DNA of 64,000 bases from an uncultured Candidatus Saccharibacteria bacterium (lineage in GTDB: Bacteria; Patescibacteriota; Saccharimonadia; Saccharimonadales; Saccharimonadaceae): contig CARYFM010000005.1 of assembly GCA_949101405.1 (NCBI GenBank), positions 1-64,000 on the forward strand. Direction: 5' to 3'. Below, piece after piece: positions 1-8,569 of this stretch. Every line of letters starts with the position of its first letter. Within the stretch, counting starts at the first letter, position 1. The notes under the pieces are model-generated. The model was not told the origin of the DNA and made no database searches. It was given only the letters and a program-made list of their open reading frames with translations. The position numbers were made by a program, and so were the translations under genes.

Positions 1-65
1 CTATTTTGTTGAATATGCTTCAACTATTCCTTTCTGGATTCGTTGAGTGAACCTTATATTTTCGA

Positions 66-122
66 TTGAAATTAGTATAAAAAATCATAAGTATGTTATA
101 CTAAAAGCAGAATTTAGGAGGT
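66..122 (+). promoter_or_regulatory. Promoter and RBS of the HdeD-like gene
   Basis: A TTGAAA -35-like box near 66 and a TATACT -10 near 97 precede a strong AGGAGG ribosome site at 117-122, four bases before the ATG at 126. This gene therefore has a conventional leader, unlike many neighbours. The first 60 bases of the window hold nothing I can name. Confidence 0.55.
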
Positions 123-125
123 TTT

Positions 126-767
126 ATGGCGCATATTAAGCGTAAATATATTGATAGTCATTGGCTAGTATTTGTATTCCAGGGAATTGTGGCCTGTTTA
201 TTTGGCTGTCTGACTTTATTTACGTCAGACGAAACATCTATATCGCTAGTGCCAATTGTAGGGATTTCTATGTTAGCACTTGCAGTAGTAGAATTTGCCA
301 ATTCAGTTTACCGTAGCTATAACCGTCAGGGTTGGTTAGTATCTACGGCGGTTGCAATTTTTGACGCGGTTTTTGGCCTTTTGCTACTTTTTGTCATGAA
401 TGAGGGCATGACTTGGCATCTAAGTTTAATTGCAGCTTATACATTATTACGTGGCATTTTTGAACTCGCTATTGCCTTTCGTACTACAGTTGACCCGACA
501 GATCGCTTCATCTGGGCACTTTGTGGCATATGTGGCGTCTTGTTTGCTGCTGCCATCTTTAATTCGGGACACTTAGCAAATGTGGATTTTATGCGTTTCT
601 TCGGTGCGTATATGTTGATTCTTGGGGTGTGCTGCTTTATTTATAGTGCACATAACCGTGAGCAACAACGCGAAGATCGGTTGGAGCGTTCTGCTACGGC
701 TAAGGCTGCTCACAAAGCCAAAAAGGCGCTACCTGAGGCAGATACTAAAAAGAACCCAGAAGCCTAA
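126..767 (+). CDS. HdeD/DUF308-like membrane protein
   Basis: A 213-residue integral membrane protein with about six hydrophobic segments between residues 12 and 175, followed by a charged, Lys/Ala/Glu-rich cytoplasmic tail of about 40 residues. The paired-helix pattern and the motif VxxFANSVYR...FDAVFGLLLL resemble the HdeD/DUF308 family, membrane proteins of uncertain role linked to acid stress in enterobacteria. It has its own promoter and RBS and ends 22 bases before galU. Function here is not shown by context. The family assignment is by eye and moderate. Confidence 0.55.
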   Translation: MAHIKRKYIDSHWLVFVFQGIVACLFGCLTLFTSDETSISLVPIVGISMLALAVVEFANSVYRSYNRQGWLVSTAVAIFDAVFGLLLLFVMNEGMTWHLSLIAAYTLLRGIFELAIAFRTTVDPTDRFIWALCGICGVLFAAAIFNSGHLANVDFMRFFGAYMLILGVCCFIYSAHNREQQREDRLERSATAKAAHKAKKALPEADTKKNPEA

Positions 768-770
768 TCT

Positions 771-780
771 GTGCTATAAT
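771..780 (+). promoter_or_regulatory. Extended -10 of galU (near-leaderless)
   Basis: TGTGCTATAAT ends at 780, nine bases before the ATG at 790, with no Shine-Dalgarno between. Transcription would start only a few bases before the codon. Confidence 0.6.
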
Positions 781-789
781 TAAGCCATT

Positions 790-1665
790 ATGAAATATCG
801 TCAACCTACCAAGGCTATCATTACCGATGCTGGTTTTGCGAGCCGTTTTCTACCAATTACCAAGTCAATTCCTAAGGCTATGTTGCCGTTAGGCAATCAC
901 CCTATCATGCAGCTAGTCGTGGAAGAATGTGCTGAGGCCGGAATCCAAGAGATTATTATTGTCGCCACACCCGAAGGTAAGGCGATTTACGAGGATTATT
1001 TTAATAATAGCGTCAATCGCATCCGAAAACTGTTGCGCTCTCAAGAAAAACTAGATCGTTACGATTCAGTTCAGGCAGTTCTAGACTTGCCCAAGATTAC
1101 AGTGATTGAGCAAGATCCATCCTATCCTTATGGCAATGGCTCTCCCGTAGCGTCAGCGCGCAAGTTTATCTGTGACGATGAGGCTTTTGTTGTGGTTTAT
1201 TCCGATGATGTCGTTTTTGGTAGTTCGGACGTCAAGACACTGATGCAGTCTTATGTGGAGCACCCTGACGCCGCAGGTATTATTATTGCTCAGGAGATGC
1301 CTAGCGAGGTCTTAAATAAGTACGGCATCATTCAATTAGCCGACGAAACTGCTATGACCTTGCAAAACATCGTTGAGAAACCTAAAGTAGAAGATGCGCC
1401 GTCCAATCTTACAAGTTATGGGCGCTATCTTTTGACTCCAGAAGTTTTCCAGTATCTGAATCCTAAAGAGACTGGGCTAGATGGTGAGTTGTGGACTGTA
1501 GATGCCATTACTAAGATGGCAGTAGATAATAATGTCTACGTTGAACGCACTAGGGGGGAATGGCTGACTACTGGTGACCCTAAAAATTACTTTATGGCAC
1601 AGCTCAAATATGCTATGGAATATGAAGATTATGGCGCCGAAGTCGCGGCAAAACTTAAACAATAA
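790..1665 (+). CDS. galU: UTP-glucose-1-phosphate uridylyltransferase
   Basis: GalU makes UDP-glucose from UTP and glucose-1-phosphate, a cytosolic step feeding glycan synthesis. The 291-residue length fits the family. The N-terminal nucleotide-binding signature is present as DAGFASRFLPITKSIPKAML, with later blocks IVEKP and LDGELWTVDAI. The usual glycine-rich loop (AGLGTRFLP) is altered to AGFASRFLP, so one loop glycine is alanine. The remainder of the Rossmann-like nucleotidyltransferase fold appears intact. The ATG at 790 lies nine bases after a consensus -10 and lacks an RBS. A related glucose-1-phosphate nucleotidyltransferase with another base preference is possible. Confidence 0.85.
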   Translation: MKYRQPTKAIITDAGFASRFLPITKSIPKAMLPLGNHPIMQLVVEECAEAGIQEIIIVATPEGKAIYEDYFNNSVNRIRKLLRSQEKLDRYDSVQAVLDLPKITVIEQDPSYPYGNGSPVASARKFICDDEAFVVVYSDDVVFGSSDVKTLMQSYVEHPDAAGIIIAQEMPSEVLNKYGIIQLADETAMTLQNIVEKPKVEDAPSNLTSYGRYLLTPEVFQYLNPKETGLDGELWTVDAITKMAVDNNVYVERTRGEWLTTGDPKNYFMAQLKYAMEYEDYGAEVAAKLKQ

Positions 1666-1688
1666 TATAAAAGATTTAGGAGGTAAAA

Positions 1689-2111
1689 ATGAATATAGCA
1701 GAATGGATTTTAGTAATCATGTTAGCAATCACGCTCTTTATTTTCTTGGTTGCTGGAATCGTCTTGATTATCAAGTTAATTCACTTGGCTAACGAAGCAA
1801 AAAAGATTGTTATGACTGGCCAAGGAATCGCTGCTAAGGCCGACGATATTGTCGATAATGTTAAGGGAATGACCTCAGTTGGTGGAATTGTAAAGACTTT
1901 TGCTAATCATGTCGTGGAAAACCAAGAACGACGTTACGCTGCCGAGGATGCCGCACGCGAGGCGGCTGAGCGAACGGCAGAAGCCAATGCTGCCCAAGCT
2001 GCAGCCACAGAAGCTGCTATCGCTGAGGCAGATCGCGCAGAGCGCCAAGCTAAGCGTGCCACAGCTAGTGCACGTAGCGCAAAGAAAGCCGCCGGAGCAG
2101 CCAAGAAATAG
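1689..2111 (+). CDS. Small membrane-anchored Ala-rich coiled-coil protein
   Basis: A 140-residue protein with one N-terminal membrane segment (about residues 5-27) followed by a soluble part. Residues about 78-140 are an Ala/Glu/Lys/Arg-rich helix with long AAEDAAREAAERTAEA-type runs, probably a coiled coil. It resembles small DUF948-like anchors but I cannot assign a family. A good AGGAGG RBS lies at 1679-1684. It follows galU by 23 bases, so both may be cotranscribed. A hairpin terminator follows, and a consensus antisense promoter faces its 3' end. Confidence 0.6.
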   Translation: MNIAEWILVIMLAITLFIFLVAGIVLIIKLIHLANEAKKIVMTGQGIAAKADDIVDNVKGMTSVGGIVKTFANHVVENQERRYAAEDAAREAAERTAEANAAQAAATEAAIAEADRAERQAKRATASARSAKKAAGAAKK

Positions 2112-2131
2112 CACACAGAGCCTATCTCCTC

Positions 2132-2160
2132 ATTATAGCACAGAAAGTATAAAAAGTCAA
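2132..2160 (-). promoter_or_regulatory. Consensus antisense promoter, copy 1
   Basis: Read on the minus strand: TTGACT (2155-2160), 17-bp spacer, TGTGCTATAAT (-10 at 2132-2137). It points into the 3' end of the small membrane protein gene, where no minus-strand gene is evident. The same 29 bases recur at 9435-9463. On the plus strand the same bases form the left half of a terminator hairpin. Confidence 0.55.
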
Positions 2161-2180
2161 TACTTCCTGTGCTTTTTATT
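2137..2180 (+). terminator. Rho-independent terminator
   Basis: AGCACAGAAAGTAT (2137-2150) pairs with ATACTTCCTGTGCT (2160-2173) with one mismatch, followed by a T-rich run. It ends the galU/small membrane protein unit. Confidence 0.65.
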
Positions 2181-2210
2181 TAAATTCCTGTCAGAAATAT
2201 CTCAAATCCT

Positions 2211-2220
2211 GTGCTATAAT
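2211..2220 (+). promoter_or_regulatory. Extended -10 of dnaE (leaderless)
   Basis: TGTGCTATAAT with its last base at 2220; the dnaE ATG starts at 2228 after a 7-base gap and there is no RBS. Confidence 0.65.
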
Positions 2221-2227
2221 AATACTT

Positions 2228-5200
2228 ATGACGGAGGTAACTAAAGATACTGAACCACTCAAAGTCAGCGACTTTGTCCACTTGCATAACCACACTCATT
2301 ATTCTTTGCTCGATGGACTGACTAAAATTCCTGAACTGGTAGATTTTGTTAAAGAGCAAGGTATGGAGGCAGTTGCAGTCACCGATCACGGCACTATGAG
2401 TGGCCTAGTTGAACTCTATAAAACTTGCCACGATGCTGGTATTAAGCCAGTTCTTGGCCTAGAGGCTTACGTGGCAGCCCGCAATATGGAAGACCACGAT
2501 CCGGCTCACGATAAACAACGTTTCCATATTACCCTCCTTGCCATGAATAATCAGGGCTTTGAGAATCTGTGCCATCTGATGTCCGAAGCCGAAATTCATG
2601 GGCGCTATTATAAACCCCGCATCGACCATAAGATTATGGAGAAGTTTAGCGAAGGTATTATCTGTTTGAGTGGTTGTGCTGGCTCTGAGATCTCTGAAGC
2701 AATTCGCGCTAATGATCTCAAGCGTGCACGCGAACTCATTGATTGGTACCATAACCTTTATGGCGATCGGTTTTATCTAGAAATGCAAGATCATGGTCAT
2801 CCTGAATCTCCTACGCATTGGGACGTACAAAACCAAATCAACCAGCAGTTAATGAAGTTTCATGATGAGACTGGGATTCCGCTAGTAGTAACCTGCGATG
2901 CGCACTATTTGCGGCACGACCAGCAGGACACACACGAAGTCTTGCTCTGTGTCGGTACTGCCTCCAATTTGTCTAATCCAAATCGCATGACTCTGAAGGA
3001 TTTTGAGTTGCATGTAATTCCACCGAACGAAATTATTGCGCGGTGGGAAAAAGTTTGTCCAGAGGCAGTGCGTAATTCGCGCCGAATTGCTGATCGCTGC
3101 GACGTCGATTTGCAACTTGGGCGTATTTTGATTCCTAAATTTCCAGTTCCAGAAGGTGAAGACGAAAAGTCTTATCTTGACAAACTAGTGTTTCAGGGTT
3201 TGGTTTATCGCTATGCAGGCAAAGAATTAGCGGATACAGTTGATATGAGTGTGGCAGAATGCCGCAAACTCCTAGAAGATGTAGATAATTCTCCGGAACG
3301 CACTGAGGAAAAAATGAAAATCCTACCTCGCATTGATTATGAATTGGGCGTGGTAGATAAAATGGGCTATAACGGGTATTTCTTAATTGTGCAGGACTTT
3401 ATTAACTGGGGTAAGAGCCAGCGTATTGTGTTTGGTCCAGGGCGTGGGTCGGCGGCTGGTTCAATTTTAGCCTACGCCTTGCGCATTACTGAGCTAGATC
3501 CGCTGAAATACGACTTACTCTTTGAACGCTTTCTTAATCCAGATCGTATTTCCATGCCCGATATTGATACCGACATCCAAGACACCAGACGTGATGAAGT
3601 GATTGAATATTGTACACATAAATATGGTGCTGGTCGAGTTTCCAACATTGCAACCTTCGGTAAGATGATGGCAAAAAACGCCGTGCGCGATGTGGCACGT
3701 GTGCTAGAAGTGCCATATGCCGAAGCTGACCGGTTGGCAAAAATTGTACCAGATCCAGTACAAGGTCATCATGTTCACCTTGCGAGTGCTATTAAGGACG
3801 TGCCCGATCTCAAACACGAATACGAAACCAATCCAGTTTCTAAAGAAGTCCTGGATTTTGCCAGTCAGCTTGAGGGAACTATTCGTAACCATGGCGTACA
3901 CGCCTGTGGTGTGATTATTGCGCCGGATGAGTTAGAAAAATTTTTGCCACTAGAAGTTTCAGCTAAAGGGCCAATTGCGGCGCAATTTCCAATGGGGCAA
4001 GTAGAAGAATTGGGACTGCTTAAGATGGATTTTTTGGGTCTATCTAACCTTTCGGTGATTAACAATGCTCTACGTATGATTCGTAAAGTTTATAAAAATG
4101 ACATCGACCTTACGCGCATTCCACTCGATGACGAAAAAACGTATCAGCTCCTACAGCGTGCTGAGACAACTGGCGTCTTTCAGCTGGAATCTGCCGGTAT
4201 GAAGCGCTATTTGCGCGATCTTAAAGCTAGCCGTTTCGAGGATATCATCGCTATGGTAGCCTTGTATCGTCCGGGTCCTATGCAGTTTATTGACCAATTC
4301 ATTCGCCGTAAACATGGCGAAGAACCAATCACTTATCTTCATCCTGGACTTGAAAGTTCACTTAAAGACACCTACGGTATTATGATTTATCAAGAGCAGT
4401 TCATGAATATTTCGCGTGAATGGTGCGGGTTTACGGGTGGGCAGGCTGATACTTTGCGTAAGGCCGTAGGCAAGAAAAAAGTTGATCTTATGAATAAGGT
4501 TAAACCACAGTTTATTGAAGGGGCTATTAAGGTTGGTGGTGCCACCAAAGAAATTGCTGAGACCTTCTGGAACCAGCTACTTGAATTTGCAAACTACTGT
4601 TTCAACAAAAGCCACGCTGCGTGTTACGGCTTAGTGGCTTACTGGACGGCTTATCTCAAGGCGCATTATCCGGATGCTTTCATGGCGGCTCTAATGACTG
4701 CGGATATGCGTTGGACCGACCGTCTTGCTATCGAGATTACTGAATGCAAACGCATGGGCTTGAAGGTGCTTGGCCCTGATATCAATCAGTCGTATGGCGA
4801 TTTTGGTATTGTGGGTGGCGAGGGCACGATTCGTTTTGGTCTTTCTGGCATCAAAAATATGGGTAAATCGCTAGTAGAAGAATTTGTAATTCCAGAGCGC
4901 GATAAAAATGGCCCATTTACTAGCGTTTGTGACTTTTCTGCCCGAGTAAATTCAACAAAATTCAACAAAAAATCTTGGGAAGCTGCGATCAAGACCGGCG
5001 CTTTTGATCGTTTTGGTGATCGTAGCGATTTACTGTTTAATCTTGAGGCAATTCAGGCATACGGTGCTAAACGCCAAAAAGATGCCGCATCGGGGCAAAC
5101 CGACCTCTTTGGTGCTATGGGTGATGCTGGTGCCGTGCCCGAACCAGAGATTAAGGCGGCACCCACCAAATACCCTGAAAAAGAGCGCTTGCTTTGGGAA

Positions 5201-5974
5201 CGGGATCTTATGGGGCTCTATATCTCCTCACATCCTCTAGACTGCTACGAAACTTATTTCGCCGAGCAAACTCATCCTTACGACCTCGTCAACGCCGAAA
5301 ATGACGGTAAGCAGCTTAGTATTGGTGGTATTATTAGTGCTGTGCGTACAATTTTAACTAAGAGCGGTACGAAGATGGCTTTTGTAAAATTAGAGAATAA
5401 AATTGCTGAACAGGAAGTGATTATTTTTCCCAATTTGTACGAAGAAGTGGGTGGTAAGCTGCAGCAAGATAATGTGATTAAGGTCACTGGTCGGGTAAAC
5501 GCCAAGGACAAAGACGGTAATGTTTCGTCCGAAGTCAAAATCATCGCCGATACCGTAGAAATTATCCCTGATACGGTGCTGGAGAGCTATCAATCTACCG
5601 GTCAAAAGTTGCCAATTCCGCAATCGGCCGCTCCTCGACCCACGCGCCGCAGTCGCGCTACTAGCGTAAGTGGCCAGCGCAGTGGTGTTCCCAAATCCAA
5701 TATTGATGATGCTCCACGTGCGCCAATCACACCACCGCGGGATACTCGTGGCGAAAAACTTTACGTCTTGGTAGAAGACCCTAATAATGTTGATACGCTT
5801 AGCGAAATCCGCCACTTATGCGAATTAAATCCAGGTGTTCAAGAAATAATTATGGTTTTGAAAGACGAAAACGGTAAACGCCCCTTGCGTCTGCCCTTCA
5901 AAGTTGATGTTACTGATGAGCTCACCAAGCCGCTTGCGGATTTGCTTGGCGCCAGCTGCGTTAAAGTGCAATAA
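2228..5974 (+). CDS. dnaE: DNA polymerase III alpha subunit
   Basis: The replicative DNA polymerase, 1248 residues. An N-terminal PHP domain begins with HLHNHTHYSLLDG and VTDHGTMSG. The Pol-C catalytic palm carries PDIDTD near residues 443-448 with the upstream GPGRGSAAGS block. The helix-hairpin-helix/fingers region includes GVFQLESAGM, YRPGPM and IMIYQEQ. A C-terminal OB-like segment (IGGIISAVRTI) is followed by a basic, Pro/Arg-rich linker near residue 1140 and a final DnaE C-terminal fold. The DEDD exonuclease motifs of PolC are absent, so this is DnaE. Transcription is from a leaderless promoter, and a strong GC hairpin ends the unit. Confidence 0.95.
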   Translation: MTEVTKDTEPLKVSDFVHLHNHTHYSLLDGLTKIPELVDFVKEQGMEAVAVTDHGTMSGLVELYKTCHDAGIKPVLGLEAYVAARNMEDHDPAHDKQRFHITLLAMNNQGFENLCHLMSEAEIHGRYYKPRIDHKIMEKFSEGIICLSGCAGSEISEAIRANDLKRARELIDWYHNLYGDRFYLEMQDHGHPESPTHWDVQNQINQQLMKFHDETGIPLVVTCDAHYLRHDQQDTHEVLLCVGTASNLSNPNRMTLKDFELHVIPPNEIIARWEKVCPEAVRNSRRIADRCDVDLQLGRILIPKFPVPEGEDEKSYLDKLVFQGLVYRYAGKELADTVDMSVAECRKLLEDVDNSPERTEEKMKILPRIDYELGVVDKMGYNGYFLIVQDFINWGKSQRIVFGPGRGSAAGSILAYALRITELDPLKYDLLFERFLNPDRISMPDIDTDIQDTRRDEVIEYCTHKYGAGRVSNIATFGKMMAKNAVRDVARVLEVPYAEADRLAKIVPDPVQGHHVHLASAIKDVPDLKHEYETNPVSKEVLDFASQLEGTIRNHGVHACGVIIAPDELEKFLPLEVSAKGPIAAQFPMGQVEELGLLKMDFLGLSNLSVINNALRMIRKVYKNDIDLTRIPLDDEKTYQLLQRAETTGVFQLESAGMKRYLRDLKASRFEDIIAMVALYRPGPMQFIDQFIRRKHGEEPITYLHPGLESSLKDTYGIMIYQEQFMNISREWCGFTGGQADTLRKAVGKKKVDLMNKVKPQFIEGAIKVGGATKEIAETFWNQLLEFANYCFNKSHAACYGLVAYWTAYLKAHYPDAFMAALMTADMRWTDRLAIEITECKRMGLKVLGPDINQSYGDFGIVGGEGTIRFGLSGIKNMGKSLVEEFVIPERDKNGPFTSVCDFSARVNSTKFNKKSWEAAIKTGAFDRFGDRSDLLFNLEAIQAYGAKRQKDAASGQTDLFGAMGDAGAVPEPEIKAAPTKYPEKERLLWERDLMGLYISSHPLDCYETYFAEQTHPYDLVNAENDGKQLSIGGIISAVRTILTKSGTKMAFVKLENKIAEQEVIIFPNLYEEVGGKLQQDNVIKVTGRVNAKDKDGNVSSEVKIIADTVEIIPDTVLESYQSTGQKLPIPQSAAPRPTRRSRATSVSGQRSGVPKSNIDDAPRAPITPPRDTRGEKLYVLVEDPNNVDTLSEIRHLCELNPGVQEIIMVLKDENGKRPLRLPFKVDVTDELTKPLADLLGASCVKVQ

Positions 5975-5978
5975 AAAT

Positions 5979-6006
5979 AGGGGGACGGCCAGAGGCCGTC
6001 CCCCTA
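5979..6006 (+). terminator. dnaE terminator
   Basis: AGGGGGACGGCC pairs with GGCCGTCCCCCT around an AGA loop just after the dnaE stop. A second small palindrome, AACAACAGTACTGTTGTT, follows at 6006-6023. Since the next gene is on the minus strand, the hairpin may act for both directions. Confidence 0.7.
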
Positions 6007-6040
6007 ACAACAGTACTGTTGTTACTTTTTGTAAAACTTA

Positions 6041-6994
6041 TCAGAACTTTGTCGTGGTGCTACTCTTTTTAGTAAGAACTTTTTTCAGACTCTCTGTTTG
6101 CAAGTTGGTATGATAAAAGTCTTTCAATGAACATCCTGCTCTTCCTCCACCCGCACAAGCACAGGCGCAAGCACAACTCACACAGGCGCAACTGCTCCGA
6201 GCACAACTATGTGTATGGATATAGGTAGTACGACTACCCCCAAATCCACTGCGGCCATTATATCCATCGTCTTCGCATATGAACGAAATTACACAAATCG
6301 CAATAATTAAAACAACGATTATGACTATAATGATAACCACTATTTTATCGACTTTATCTCCCTCCTGATATTGCTCGTCCGGGTTAGTATCAAATACATC
6401 AAGATTGTACTTTACTGAGGTGTTTAATCTTTCACCCATGTCAAGACTATCTTTCCAAACCAGATACCCATCGACCGTCTCGTGCGCATTACTTTCAATA
6501 ACGTTATCACTATTCCATCTTATACTGATATAGTCAACTTCAATTTCTTCAAACCAACCAGGCGTAAAAGAATACCGGCACAAGTGATTGTCTTCCTCCA
6601 AGGTGTACATATAAGACTGATGAATAGAATAGCTAAATTTTACAGCTTCACCAGCCATATATTCACTCTTGAAATCCACCCGAATATATGACCCACCATT
6701 CTCAGACATATACTTAACTGACTTTATATTATCGGTTAATGCAGTAATCTGGTCAACGTGACTATTCGGGCATCCGATTTTCACCCATTCCAGCGGCCCT
6801 TCGCTCTTACTGTCCAGAACTTTCCACTCGATATCATACCGGATGTCCATCGTCCCATCATGACGCATGTTTACCGTGATATCATAGCTTTTAATCTCGT
6901 CCAGCGGCTTGGTTTTGGCGTAAGTTGTTAATTCCAACATACTCACGATTATCATCGCCACACAGACGAAAAAGATTTTACTCCACTTTCTCAT
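6041..6994 (-). CDS. Secreted/membrane DUF2207-like protein with Cys-Ala tail
   Basis: A 317-residue protein. It has a signal peptide (residues 1-26), an extracellular beta-rich domain with a YDITVNMRHDGTMDIRYDIE block typical of DUF2207-like proteins, and a single membrane helix near residues 215-240 (IVVIIIVIIVVLIIAICVIS). The cytoplasmic tail has an alternating Cys/Ala stretch (SCACVSCACACACAGGGRAG) before a short basic end. The gene lies 11 bases after a radical-SAM/SPASM gene in the same direction, so the tail is a plausible substrate for it; that link is inferred. A GGGGGG-type RBS precedes the ATG. Similar Cys-Ala tails are known to me from Firmicutes, suggesting transfer. Confidence 0.6.
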   Translation of the reverse strand: MRKWSKIFFVCVAMIIVSMLELTTYAKTKPLDEIKSYDITVNMRHDGTMDIRYDIEWKVLDSKSEGPLEWVKIGCPNSHVDQITALTDNIKSVKYMSENGGSYIRVDFKSEYMAGEAVKFSYSIHQSYMYTLEEDNHLCRYSFTPGWFEEIEVDYISIRWNSDNVIESNAHETVDGYLVWKDSLDMGERLNTSVKYNLDVFDTNPDEQYQEGDKVDKIVVIIIVIIVVLIIAICVISFICEDDGYNGRSGFGGSRTTYIHTHSCARSSCACVSCACACACAGGGRAGCSLKDFYHTNLQTESLKKVLTKKSSTTTKF

Positions 6995-7005
6995 TTCAAG
7001 CCCCC

Positions 7006-8364
7006 CTATTTTCTGAGCGGGCAGATACTAGCCATACAGCTTGATTCTGTCCGAATTGCAGTGCATTTTTCTGAGTTCCAAATTTTCTCCCAAGGTTGCT
7101 CTAACATTGCGCCCAGTTCAGAGTCAGCGCTCAGCCAGCTCTGGCAGGGGACCACCAACCCATCAGGCGTAATTGCCATATTACTTAAGCAGGCTCCACA
7201 GGTAGGTACGTTTAAACCTAACGCTTGTAATTCCTGCTCCGCAATCCAACCGGGCGAGGTAAAACTGATTTCCATGTGATGGCCTGCGCAGAAGTTGGTT
7301 GCATCAGTCAAAATCTGCAACAGCTCTGCACTCGAAAGCTGCGTGTTTCGCGATTCATCCCGACAGGCGTTTCCAGTTACGATGAGGCCCGAGCAAGTAA
7401 CATACTGTATACCTAATGCATATAAAACCTCTAACGTTAAAACATAATCACGATTCAAGGTGCACAAAGGAGTATTGATACTCACGCTCAGTCCTGCCTG
7501 CATAGCATTCTTTATCCCATTCAATGTCTTCTGAAAATTGTTTACTCCTACCAATTGGTTATGGATGTTTTCCTTAGAAGAATAAAAAGTGATTTGAACA
7601 CTATCCAAACTAGCCTGATATAACTGTTGGCAGAGTTCAGGTGTCAGATTTGCTCCATTGGTGTTTAATCTGGTTACGAACCACTGTGCATGATTTACCA
7701 GCTCCACCAAGTCATCACGCATAGTAGGCTCTCCTCCAGTAAAGGTTATCTGCGGAATTCCAATTTCGCGACAACGGTCAAGAATTGTTTTCCAGCTCTC
7801 TGTGGATAGCTCTCTGGTTTCGGCCAGACTTTGTCCGGCGGCGTAGCAATGCAGACATTTTTGGTTGCAGTGCCAGCTACCATTTTTGACCATTGTGCTA
7901 ACCATCAAATCCATCCGGTGAGGAGCCTTCATAAACGGGGCATATTCCCCGAGCGACATATACCCAATCTCTATACTGGGTTCACGTCTATAGGCTACAT
8001 CACACAGAACATTGACTAAGTCCCACAAATCTGTACGTAAGCGCTTTGCGCCGGTTTTAGGGTAAACCTGTCGCACATTGACGATGGTTCTCTGCACGAT
8101 TTCTTCCAGCTGATCGTCAGCTACTTCATTGCTGGCAAATACATTCACCTGTTTGATGAATTCATTCAGCAGTACCGCCCAAGCAAAATTGACGGGCAAT
8201 ATGTCCTGCCCGTTCAGAATTACTACGCTAGGCGCGCCATCTGCGGTAACTTTCGGCGGAATCAAATGAATGCGCACCACTCCCGGCCCGTAAGGATTCA
8301 AGGTAGTGTGCGCTACTCCGGTCATACCGGATTGGTACTTCAGCTCTCTCGGTGTCAGCTTCAT
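7006..8364 (-). CDS. Radical SAM protein with SPASM-type C-terminus
   Basis: About 452 residues. An N-terminal accessory region of some 150 residues precedes the radical SAM core with the cluster motif CNQKCLHC (CxxxCxxC) followed by a GGEPT SAM-binding loop. The C-terminal part has CGACLSNMAITPDGLVVPCQ and further cysteines (KC, SSC, SIC), the layout of a SPASM/Twitch domain that holds auxiliary Fe-S clusters. Such enzymes modify peptides or proteins. Its partner gene starts 11 bases downstream and codes a Cys-rich tail. I prefer the ATG at 8364 over GTG codons at 8376/8373 because GGAG lies upstream of it. A consensus promoter sits about 60 bases upstream. Confidence 0.75.
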   Translation of the reverse strand: MKLTPRELKYQSGMTGVAHTTLNPYGPGVVRIHLIPPKVTADGAPSVVILNGQDILPVNFAWAVLLNEFIKQVNVFASNEVADDQLEEIVQRTIVNVRQVYPKTGAKRLRTDLWDLVNVLCDVAYRREPSIEIGYMSLGEYAPFMKAPHRMDLMVSTMVKNGSWHCNQKCLHCYAAGQSLAETRELSTESWKTILDRCREIGIPQITFTGGEPTMRDDLVELVNHAQWFVTRLNTNGANLTPELCQQLYQASLDSVQITFYSSKENIHNQLVGVNNFQKTLNGIKNAMQAGLSVSINTPLCTLNRDYVLTLEVLYALGIQYVTCSGLIVTGNACRDESRNTQLSSAELLQILTDATNFCAGHHMEISFTSPGWIAEQELQALGLNVPTCGACLSNMAITPDGLVVPCQSWLSADSELGAMLEQPWEKIWNSEKCTAIRTESSCMASICPLRK

Positions 8365-8423
8365 AATTATCACCACTCCAATCTGTAAATTTTTTCTAGG
8401 TCCGAAACCGGGCCTCTATCATC

Positions 8424-8452
8424 ATTATAGCACACATCGCCAAAAAAGTCAA
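8424..8452 (-). promoter_or_regulatory. Promoter of the radical SAM pair
   Basis: Minus strand TTGACT (8447-8452), 17-bp spacer, TGTGCTATAAT (-10 at 8424-8429). Confidence 0.7.
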
Positions 8453-8468
8453 GAGAAAGCGCTTATTT

Positions 8469-8497
8469 TTGACACCTATAGCACTTTTTGTTAAGAT
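8469..8497 (+). promoter_or_regulatory. Promoter of the racemase-like gene
   Basis: TTGACA (8469-8474), 17-bp spacer, TAAGAT (8492-8497), divergent from the radical SAM promoter. It leaves a leader of about 65 bases. Confidence 0.6.
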
Positions 8498-8569
8498 AAA
8501 ACTATCATATTGGGGGGATATTGTACGTTGATTTTTTGAGTACATCACCCTACAAAATCTGAAAGGTAG

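Noticed and set aside
1875..2114. Minus-strand frames opposite the Ala-rich protein
   Set aside because: They are mirror frames of a low-complexity coding stretch and lack RBS, although an antisense promoter does point at them.
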